Below are positions 58,020 through 64,000 of a stretch of 64,000 nucleotides of DNA, piece after piece. The notes under the pieces are model-generated. The model was not told the DNA's origin and did no database searches. It was given only the letters and a program-made list of their open reading frames with translations. The stretch covers positions 1-64,000 of the forward strand of contig DASRGG010000031.1 of the NCBI GenBank assembly GCA_035651155.1. The letters run 5' to 3'. The translations under genes and the position numbers were made by a program. The stretch is from CF-39 sp035651155 (GTDB lineage Bacteria > Chloroflexota > Limnocylindria > P2-11E). Position 1 is the stretch's first letter. Each line of letters begins with the position of its first letter.

Positions 58020-58505
58020 ATGGGCTTCCTCGGCCTCGAGCCGATCCTCGACACGCTGCGCGCCGAGCTCGCCGCGCACCTCCCTGCGAAGCTCGCCGCG
58101 CTCGAGGCGTCGCTCGTCCCGGCGATGGAGCTGCGCGCGGTGAGCGAGATCGCCATCGGCGAGCGGGCCAACTTCACCGACTACCCGGCGATCGCGCTCG
58201 GGCCGATGTGGACCGACGTCCAGGAGGACCTCGGCCAGACGCGCCTGGTGCAGGGCCACCGGGCGATGCTGGTGCTCCACGTCACCGCCGCGCTCGAGGA
58301 GGACCTCACCCGCCTGCTCCTGCGCTACGTCCGCGCGACGAGCGAGGTGATCGCGGAGCGGCGCGATGCGGGCGCCTTCGGCCGCTTCCGCCTCACCTTC
58401 GACCGCAAGCGCTGGAGCTACGACCCCATCGACCTCGGCGGCCACCAGTTCATCCGCACCGCGCGCCTCGAGCTCGGCGGATGGCGGGCGGAGGACCTTC
58501 CGTGA
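58020..58505 (+). CDS. Probable tail-completion/terminator protein
   Basis: This 161-residue protein has a helical N-terminus (EPILDTLRAELAAHLPAKLA) and a beta-rich remainder (MVLHVT-like AMLVLHVTAALEEDLTRLLL). The layout resembles gpU/gp37-type proteins that cap the tail tube. It overlaps the next gene by 4 nt. No direct motif proves the role, so the assignment comes from gene order. Confidence 0.5.
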   Translation: MGFLGLEPILDTLRAELAAHLPAKLAALEASLVPAMELRAVSEIAIGERANFTDYPAIALGPMWTDVQEDLGQTRLVQGHRAMLVLHVTAALEEDLTRLLLRYVRATSEVIAERRDAGAFGRFRLTFDRKRWSYDPIDLGGHQFIRTARLELGGWRAEDLP

Positions 58506-58843
58506 GGCTTCGCTGGTACGGAGCGGAGGTCGCGCGCGACGTGCGCGCGGCCGAGCTCGCCGCGGTCCAGGCCACGCTCGACGCCGCCGCGGAGCGGGCG
58601 CGCATGCACCACGCGGGCTGGATGTCGCGGACCGGCGCGGCCGAGCGCTCCATCGCCGCGCAACGTGCCGAGGGCACCGCCGAGGGCGCGCGCGGACGCT
58701 TCGGCTTCGGCGTCGGATACGGCGTCTTCCTCGAGCGGCGCGACCGGACCCTGGTGCGCGCCGCCGACGAGGAGTTCCCGCATCTCGGCGAGCGCATCCG
58801 CGCGCGGCTGACCACAAGGAGGGAGCGACATGCCGAACTCTGA
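58502..58843 (+). CDS. Head-tail joining protein (HK97 gp10-like)
   Basis: This 113-residue protein starts at GTG in a GTGA overlap. AAELAAVQATLDAAAERARM followed by WMSRTGAAERSIAAQR and VGYGVFLERRDRTLVRAADE fits the HK97gp10 pattern: a helix, a T-G-xLRxSI-like strand, then YaxylE and a late helix. It ends 14 nt inside the tail tube gene. Confidence 0.68.
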   Translation: MRLRWYGAEVARDVRAAELAAVQATLDAAAERARMHHAGWMSRTGAAERSIAAQRAEGTAEGARGRFGFGVGYGVFLERRDRTLVRAADEEFPHLGERIRARLTTRRERHAEL

Positions 58844-59420
58844 CCCCTTCGAGATCCTCGCCGGCCCCGCCGACATCTACGTCGCACCGATCGGCACGGC
58901 CTTCCCCGCGGTCGACGCAAACCCCGCCGTCGACTGGACGCTGCTTGCGCGCGACACGCAGATGACCGAGGAGGGCGTGACCATCTCCGGCGACCAGACC
59001 GTCGAGCACGTCTATTCGCTCGGCGGCACCGGGTCGCGCAAGGGCTTTCGCACGCGCCAGGAGCTGCACGTGCGCTTCACCCTCATGGACGCGACGGCGG
59101 AGGCTTACGCCAACGCGCTCGCGGGCCAGACCGTGACCACCACGCCGCCCGGAATGGGCACCCCCGGGTACAAGACGATCGCGCTCGCGATGCCGGGCGG
59201 CGCGATCGCGACGAAGGCGCTCCTGGTGCGCGTGAAGGAGTCGCCGTACGGCGACGCGATGCAGGCGCAGTGGGAGTTCCCGCGCGCGTACAACTCCGGC
59301 AACGTCGAGACCAAGTACCAGAAGGGCGTCCCGGTCGGGCTTGCCTTCGACTTCATGGTCATGGACGACAACGCCGGCGTGAAGGGCAACTACCGGGCGC
59401 AGAACGCGCTCGCCTCCTGA
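58830..59420 (+). CDS. Major tail tube protein
   Basis: This 196-residue protein starts with ATG and AAGGAGGGAG upstream. DPFEILAGPADIYVAPIGTA is the typical opening of siphophage tube proteins. Next come MTEEGVTISGDQTVEHVYSL and KGFRTRQELHVRFTLMDATA, and the late YQKGVPVGLAFDFMVMDD. There is no sheath gene nearby, so the tail is non-contractile. It directly precedes the chaperone pair, as in lambda-like tails. Confidence 0.83.
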   Translation: MPNSDPFEILAGPADIYVAPIGTAFPAVDANPAVDWTLLARDTQMTEEGVTISGDQTVEHVYSLGGTGSRKGFRTRQELHVRFTLMDATAEAYANALAGQTVTTTPPGMGTPGYKTIALAMPGGAIATKALLVRVKESPYGDAMQAQWEFPRAYNSGNVETKYQKGVPVGLAFDFMVMDDNAGVKGNYRAQNALAS

Positions 59421-59887
59421 TGGCGCGGGCACGCCGGGCGCGCCCGAACGGCGGCGCGCCTACTGATCGGCCGGGCCGCGTGCTCGAGCTGACCACGCGC
59501 GCCGGCACGACGCCCGGCTACGTGCGCATCGACGGGCGCACCTACGACATGGCCGACCCATCGCACTTCGGCCTGCGCGCGGGCGGCGAGATCTGGAGGT
59601 CGGTCGAGCGCATCGCCGCGCTCGAGGCCATCGCCGAACCGAGCGACGCCGACGAGCGCGAGTACCGCGAGCGGCTCGAGCGCATCGCGCGCGTCGCGGT
59701 GCCTGACCTCGAGACGCAGGTCGCGGCGAAGCTCGCGACCGGGCAGCTCGCCGACCTCGTCGTCTCTTTTTTCGCGCTGGTCGCGGCGACGAGCCCGCGA
59801 CTGGGGCTGCTGATGACGGCGGGCGCGAGCGCGCGGACTGGGACGACGTCGTCGCCGAGCTCCTCCGCTTCTACGGCGGCGACGTGA
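59420..59887 (+). CDS. Tail assembly chaperone, short form (G-like)
   Basis: This 155-residue protein starts at an ATG overlapping the tail tube stop. It includes YVRIDGRTYDMADPSHFGLR and then EREYRERLERIARVAVPDLE, with helical core LAAKLATGQLADLVV-like content. The last 38 codons after VSFF read as low-complexity Thr/Ser/Ala, typical of the out-of-frame tail past a slippery site. It would be the G form that coats the tape measure during assembly. Confidence 0.75.
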   Translation: MARARRARPNGGAPTDRPGRVLELTTRAGTTPGYVRIDGRTYDMADPSHFGLRAGGEIWRSVERIAALEAIAEPSDADEREYRERLERIARVAVPDLETQVAAKLATGQLADLVVSFFALVAATSPRLGLLMTAGASARTGTTSSPSSSASTAAT

Positions 59888-60132
59888 TGCGCTGGCTCGA
59901 CGTGCCGTTGCCGCTGCTGCGCGCGCTCTACGAGCGCATCCCGATGCTCGCCGCGCGTGAGTCCCTGCGGGCCGCGACCGCCGTCGCGCTCGGCAGCGGC
60001 ACGCTCCGGCGCGGCGCCGCGGCATCCGTCTGGCGCGAGCTCGGGGATCAGGCGGGCCTCGGGCCGCGCCGTCGCGTCCTGCGCCGGCCGACCCGCGCCG
60101 AGCTCGCGGCGATCGGGATCACGACGGCGTGA
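59420..60132 (+). CDS. Tail assembly chaperone, frameshifted GT form
   Basis: A -1 shift at the T6 run (59767-59772) fuses the G-like protein to the next frame. It reads RAGRGDEPATGAADD and then DWDDVVAELLRFYGGDVMRW, followed by LDVPLPLLRALYERIPMLAA and the tail through GITTA. The second part has the helical DWxxVxxxLxRFYG pattern of T domains, and it has no proper start of its own. The predicted 237-residue fusion links the tube subunit to the tape measure, which starts directly after it. Confidence 0.75.
59766..59773 (+). promoter_or_regulatory. Slippery heptamer for -1 frameshift
   Basis: C-TTTTTT-C is the only run of six T in a 70% GC phage module. It sits 115 nt before the end of the short frame. 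In-frame codons TTT-TTC can both re-pair after a one-base backward slip. Its place between G- and T-like coding regions is where tailed phages carry the conserved frameshift signal. Confidence 0.75.
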
Positions 60133-62006
60133 GCCTCCAGCTCGGCTCGGCGGTCATCGAGCTCTCGACCGCCGACGCCAAGCTCGACGCCGGGCTCGCC
60201 GCGGCGAAGCAGAAGGTCACCAACGCCGCGAACGAGATCCAGCAGAAGGCCGACCTCGGCCCGGCGTTCGGGCGGTTCCTGAGCGGCGCGGCGGTCGCGA
60301 AGTCGATCGCGCTCCTTGGCGATGCGGTGCGCGCGTCGCGCGAGGAGGAGGTCGGGATCACGCGCCTGGCGACCGCGGTCGACAACGCCGGGCTCTCCTG
60401 GCGCGAGCACGGCGCGGCGATCGAGCGGATCATCCAGGCGCGCCAGCGCCTCGCGTACTCCGACGGCGCGCTGCGCGACTCGCTCTCGATCCTCGTCGCC
60501 CAGACCGGCAGCGTCACCGACGCGCTGCGGCTGCAGCTCCTCGCGGCCGACGTCGCGCGCGGCAAGAACATCGACCTCGCGACCGCGAGCGAGCTCGTCG
60601 GCAAGGTCGCGCAGGGCAACACCGCCGTCCTCACCCGCTACGGCATCGTCCTCGACAAGAACGCCACCGCCCAGGAGGCGCTCGCCGCGCTGCAGGCGCG
60701 CTTCGGCGGCCAGGCCGAGGCCTACGCCGCGACCGCGCAGGGCTCGGCGGACCGCCTCGCGACCGCCTGGGAGAACGCGGTGGAGTCGGTCGGCGGCGCC
60801 GTCGGGGGTGTCCTTCCGATCGTCGCGAACGCCGCGACGGCCTGGTCCGGGTTCGGACGCGAGGGCATCGTCGCCGCGGGAGCGGTCGCCACCTTCGCGA
60901 GGGCGGGCAAGGGCACCGTCCCGGTGCTCACCGGCCTGCGCACCGCCGTCACGCTCCTCGGCGGCGCGCTCAAGGCGCTCTTCCTCAACCCGATCGGCAT
61001 CGCGATCCTCGCGGTCGCCGCGCTCGCTGTCGGCCTCAAGCTCCTGTACGACCGCAGTGAAGGCTTCCGCCGGATCGTGAACGCGGTCGGCGACGCGCTG
61101 CGTCGCGTGTTCGGCCCGATCCTCTCGTGGCTGGGCGACCGGCTCGGCGATCTTGGCAAGGCGCTCGGCCTCGTGGGCGACGACGCCGAGCGGAACCTCG
61201 GCGAGGACTTCGAGGACTCAGCCGCGAGAGCGAAGAGCGCGATCCGCGGGATCGGCGACGAGCTCAGTGACCTCAATGAGATGTTCAAGCCCGCGGGCGC
61301 CGACCAGACCGAGAAGTTCCTCCAGGCCATCGGCGCCGACCCGGCGCTGATCAACTCCGCGCTCGACGCTCTGTACAACACCGTCGGGGCGGACCAGGCG
61401 ACGCGCTTTCGGAAGGTGACGGACCGCGCGTTCAAGGACCTCTCGGAGCAGTTCGAGCAGTCCGACGCGTACAAGGAAGCGAAAGAGAACCTTCGGAGCG
61501 CGCTCGCGATGAGCGAGAGCGACTTCGCCAAGCTCTCGGCGTCGCTCGGCAAGACGCCGGCGCAGTACATGGCCGAGCTCAAGCGCAACTCCGCGGACGC
61601 CGACCGGCTTCTCGAGCACTACCAGGCGCAGCTCGAAGCCGCGATCGGCAAGGCCCGCGAGCGCGGCCAGACCGAGCTCGAGGAATCGAAGGCCGCCTCG
61701 CAGCGCGTCGCCGACCACATCACCGCGCTCCACGACCTGCGCGCCGCGTGGGCCGATGCCGATGAGGCCGCCATCACCTACTACCGCGACGTGCTGCGCG
61801 GCGGCCCGCCGCGCGCGACCCCGATGAGCCCGCTGAACCGCGAGCTGCAGTCCGGCGGCGAGCTGCCGGCGCGCTCGCTCTCGGTCGTCGTGAACCAGAG
61901 CCTCGCGTACTCGGGCGACACGCGGGCGATGGCCGCCGGCGCCGCGGGCGAGGTCGTCGACGCGGTGACCGAGGCGATGCGCCAGCAGCTGCGGCGGATC
62001 GCGTAA
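60129..62006 (+). CDS. Tape measure protein
   Basis: This 625-residue protein starts at GTG overlapping the chaperone stop. It is mostly helical, with an Ala-rich N-terminus (AAAKQKVTNAANEIQQKADL) and a central hydrophobic stretch (ALKALFLNPIGIAILAVAAL) that would enter the host membrane. Coiled-coil segments follow. By the usual 0.15 nm per residue, the tail would be about 95 nm. Its position after the frameshifted pair is diagnostic. Confidence 0.83.
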   Translation: MSLQLGSAVIELSTADAKLDAGLAAAKQKVTNAANEIQQKADLGPAFGRFLSGAAVAKSIALLGDAVRASREEEVGITRLATAVDNAGLSWREHGAAIERIIQARQRLAYSDGALRDSLSILVAQTGSVTDALRLQLLAADVARGKNIDLATASELVGKVAQGNTAVLTRYGIVLDKNATAQEALAALQARFGGQAEAYAATAQGSADRLATAWENAVESVGGAVGGVLPIVANAATAWSGFGREGIVAAGAVATFARAGKGTVPVLTGLRTAVTLLGGALKALFLNPIGIAILAVAALAVGLKLLYDRSEGFRRIVNAVGDALRRVFGPILSWLGDRLGDLGKALGLVGDDAERNLGEDFEDSAARAKSAIRGIGDELSDLNEMFKPAGADQTEKFLQAIGADPALINSALDALYNTVGADQATRFRKVTDRAFKDLSEQFEQSDAYKEAKENLRSALAMSESDFAKLSASLGKTPAQYMAELKRNSADADRLLEHYQAQLEAAIGKARERGQTELEESKAASQRVADHITALHDLRAAWADADEAAITYYRDVLRGGPPRATPMSPLNRELQSGGELPARSLSVVVNQSLAYSGDTRAMAAGAAGEVVDAVTEAMRQQLRRIA

Positions 62007-62377
62007 TGGCGTACCCGGCGCCGCAGATCGGCGGGATCGCGTACTTCCCGCTCGCCGACAACTTCGTCCCCTACCACTACGAGGACGAGCTGCGCGTCAC
62101 TCCGCTCCTCGGGCGCGACCCGGCTCAGCCCGACCGCAACGAGGTCCTCCAGTCGAGCGCCCGCGGCGCCGAGGTCTGCACCTTCGCCGCGCTGGCCGAA
62201 GGCAACGCCGCGAAGGACGCGCTCGTCGCGCTCTGGGGAACGCAGACGACGCACGACCTCGGCGACGGCGCAGGCGCGCGGAGCGTCGCGGTCGTGAAGG
62301 TCGAGACCGCGCTCGCCTCGTGGGCCGATCCCGCGACACCGGTGTACGTCGTGACCGTCACGACGCGGACGCGCTGA
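62006..62377 (+). CDS. Distal tail-region phage protein
   Basis: This 123-residue protein starts with ATG overlapping the tape measure stop, and ends overlapping the next start. It is beta-rich: PQIGGIAYFPLADNFVPYHY, then ARSVAVVKVETALASWADPA and VYVVTVTTRTR. It is probably a distal tail or tail-tip component by order. No motif identifies it further. Confidence 0.5.
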   Translation: MAYPAPQIGGIAYFPLADNFVPYHYEDELRVTPLLGRDPAQPDRNEVLQSSARGAEVCTFAALAEGNAAKDALVALWGTQTTHDLGDGAGARSVAVVKVETALASWADPATPVYVVTVTTRTR

Positions 62378-64000
62378 TGCGCGCGCTCACAGCTGCCGAG
62401 ACGGCGATCCTCAAGTCGCGTTTCCAGGCCGGGGCCGACGGCCACCGCCAGCAGATGAAGCTCACCGCGCGCGTTCAGGTCGCGATGCCGCCGACGCCGC
62501 GCAACCCGGACATGCCGTGGGCGGTGAAGATGCCCAACGGCCAGGCCGGGCTGATCTTCCGCGCGGACAACAACGCTTCGGGCGCAGCGGACCTGCGCGT
62601 CTTCTTCATCGCCTACCAGACCGAGCACGCGCTCTCGCGTCCGGTGCAGCTCTTCCCGTACAGCACGCTCGCGTACGGCCTGGTCGTGTGGAACGCGCAG
62701 CTCCTCGCGGTCTGCCGCGATCCATCGACCGGCGCGCTCCGCTACCGCACCTCGCCCGACAGCGGCGTCACCTGGACCGCCGAGGCCGCGCTCGGATCGC
62801 TCACGTACGCGATCGGCGAGGTCCAGTGGGGCGGCGGCGCCTCGCCCTCCTTCCAGGTCACGACGGACAAGGTCGGCGCCGCGCTCTACCTCTTCTCGAA
62901 GAACAGCGCGAACAACCAGCTCATGTACCGCACGACCTCGAGCAGCGACCCGGCACAGGGATGGAGCGCGCTCACGTACAGCGGGCTCACCATCCCGAGT
63001 CTCGGGCGCAACTACGGCGGCCCGAGCGCGCGCAATCAGGGCTTCCAGCGCGCGTTCGTCGTCTGCGAGAGCAAGACGCCGGGTACCTGGGGCTGCGCCT
63101 GCGAGTCCGACGACGGCGACTGGCACGCCAACCACATGTGCACGGTCGGCACGCTCGGCGGCGCCTGGACGCGGCGGCTCAACGCCGGCTACGGCGGCGG
63201 GCTCTCGGGCGGCCAGGGCGCGAACGGGATGCTGTTCCTGGATCGGCTCGGTGACCTGCTCTTCTATGTCATCAGCGACAACGGCGACAGCGCGACGGCG
63301 TACCGCTCGACCGACAGCGGCGCGACGTGGACGAGCCTCGGCGAGCAGATGCCCGCGGGCACTGTCGTCGGGATCGGCGGCGGCAGCGGCGCCACGGTCC
63401 CGCAGTACGACTTTCAAGAGTACGCCTGGTCGCATCTGGCCGGCGGCGGTGTCTGCCTCCAGGTGAGCGCGCTGAAGGCCACCGGAAGCGCGTCGACCGC
63501 GAACCTCCTGCGCATCTTCGGAGTCGGCGCGAGCAGCACCTTCAAGACGTACGACACGACGACCACCGACGTGTCCGACCGCGTCATCGCCATCAGCACG
63601 CAGAAGGACGCCGACCTCGACGCCGGCAGCTGCAACGTCGAGCTCGCCAACGTCGACGGCGCGTGCAACCTCCACGACCCGGCCGCGGCGCTGTACTCGT
63701 ACCTGCGCCCGAACGCGCGCATCGAGATCTGGCAGTGGCACGGCGACGCCGCGAACAAGGTCAAGACCTTCACCGGGATCCTCTCGCAGCCGCAGCAGAG
63801 CCACGCCCAGCAGCGCGTGACGCTCGTCGCGCTCGATCGGGGCAAGAAGCTCATCAAGCAGACGGTCGTGCTGAGCGCGCCGCAGGACCTCAGTCAGCCG
63901 GGCTACGCGCGCGACATGGGCAACTACGTCTACCTGAACAAGACGGTGAACGAGGTCCTCGACGACCTCCTCAACAAGGCCGGGCTCTCGCCGGCGCTCG
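62377..64000 (+). CDS. Tail hub/fibre protein with BNR motifs (partial)
   Basis: The frame is open for 541 codons and runs off the right edge. The first 360 residues have propeller-like blades with asp-boxes (RTSPDSGVTW near 124 and YRSTDSGATWTSLGEQ near 310), resembling a sialidase-like receptor-binding domain. From about residue 400 the character changes to a tail-hub type (STQKDADLDAGSCNVELANV, then RIEIWQWHGD and KTFTGILSQPQQSHAQQRVT). This combination suggests a tail tip with a carbohydrate-binding head. It lies entirely within one frame from the overlapping ATG. Confidence 0.72.
   Translation, partial: MRALTAAETAILKSRFQAGADGHRQQMKLTARVQVAMPPTPRNPDMPWAVKMPNGQAGLIFRADNNASGAADLRVFFIAYQTEHALSRPVQLFPYSTLAYGLVVWNAQLLAVCRDPSTGALRYRTSPDSGVTWTAEAALGSLTYAIGEVQWGGGASPSFQVTTDKVGAALYLFSKNSANNQLMYRTTSSSDPAQGWSALTYSGLTIPSLGRNYGGPSARNQGFQRAFVVCESKTPGTWGCACESDDGDWHANHMCTVGTLGGAWTRRLNAGYGGGLSGGQGANGMLFLDRLGDLLFYVISDNGDSATAYRSTDSGATWTSLGEQMPAGTVVGIGGGSGATVPQYDFQEYAWSHLAGGGVCLQVSALKATGSASTANLLRIFGVGASSTFKTYDTTTTDVSDRVIAISTQKDADLDAGSCNVELANVDGACNLHDPAAALYSYLRPNARIEIWQWHGDAANKVKTFTGILSQPQQSHAQQRVTLVALDRGKKLIKQTVVLSAPQDLSQPGYARDMGNYVYLNKTVNEVLDDLLNKAGLSPAL

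Larger units (their letters stand above)
46807..64000 (+). mobile_element. Prophage structural module (continues past right edge)
   Basis: Eighteen tightly packed plus-strand genes follow canonical phage order: DNA modification, small and large terminase, portal, protease/scaffold, decoration, capsid, head-tail joining, tail tube, chaperone pair, tape measure, tail hub. Head genes resemble the Mu/D3112 group (DUF935 portal, gpI-type protease). The tail lacks a sheath gene and looks like a siphovirus tail. No integrase, repressor, transposase or lysis gene is present in the visible part. The left boundary lies between 46619 and 46806, where no clear att repeat is seen. Confidence 0.88.

Noticed and set aside
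62125..63804. 559-codon minus-strand frame at the right end
   Set aside because: The plus strand carries an uninterrupted frame with asp-boxes that starts in a 4-nt overlap and runs off the edge.

Overview
The window is about 70% GC and densely packed. It uses many GTG and some TTG starts, and many neighbouring genes overlap by 4 nt (ATGA or GTGA). The gene content suggests a high-GC soil or sediment bacterium, possibly a Chloroflexota (Limnocylindria-like) lineage. That content includes a DUF1786 protein, DUF1015, MrfAB, a large BNR/VPS10 protein, ChrB and metal genes. The taxonomic guess is low confidence because the window has no rRNA or marker gene.

Layout. 1-16.6 kb is ordinary chromosome: a truncated probable IS630-type transposase start, a BNR/VPS10-like propeller protein, DedA, a methyltransferase, a hotdog protein, the mrfA-mrfB DNA-repair pair, GNATs, an amidase, DUF1015, tRNA-Ser(GCU) beside a decayed homing-endonuclease-like fragment, DUF1786, an AzgA-type purine permease and a secreted protein. 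16.7-20.7 kb is a mercury-type resistance locus. On the minus strand lie a MerT-like membrane protein, MerA and an HMA-domain protein whose frame contains two UGA codons. Divergently lie a TlpA-like lipoprotein, a CmtR-like ArsR regulator and a CcdA-like protein. 20.9-24.2 kb holds a MOT1-type molybdate transporter, a broken arsC, an ArsB/NhaD permease and a decayed antiporter. 24.2-27.5 kb holds an AbrB/PIN toxin-antitoxin pair, an NYN nuclease, two unknown proteins and an S24 peptidase domain.

At 27.55 kb the 3' half of a tRNA-Ser(UGA) sits next to what looks like the last codons of a tyrosine recombinase. This marks a probable island boundary, with the island lying to the right. 27.9-46.6 kb is a metal and stress region: P-type ATPase, zinc ribbon, ChrB, PspA, ZIP, PAP2, TauE, LuxR-type HTH, a PCYCGC lipoprotein with an in-frame UGA, a c-type cytochrome, ArsR plus two CDF exporters, a YVTN propeller, a cupredoxin, a Cys-rich polytopic membrane protein, CtaG and an isoprenylcysteine methyltransferase-type protein. 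46.8-64 kb is the structural half of a prophage and runs off the right edge. It has a ParB-methyltransferase, terminase, Mu-like portal and protease, capsid, tail tube, a frameshifted tail chaperone pair, a tape measure and a tail hub carrying BNR motifs.

The main discovery candidate is two hidden selenoprotein genes. In each, a frame that seems to stop at UGA continues into conserved sequence. Each UGA lies where the family has a redox or metal-binding Cys, and each is followed at 17-21 nt by a perfect or near-perfect hairpin with G in the first two loop positions, as in bacterial SECIS elements. One is translationally coupled to merA and the other is the PCYCGC lipoprotein. Finding two independent cases makes Sec decoding by this organism likely, although no sel genes lie in the window.
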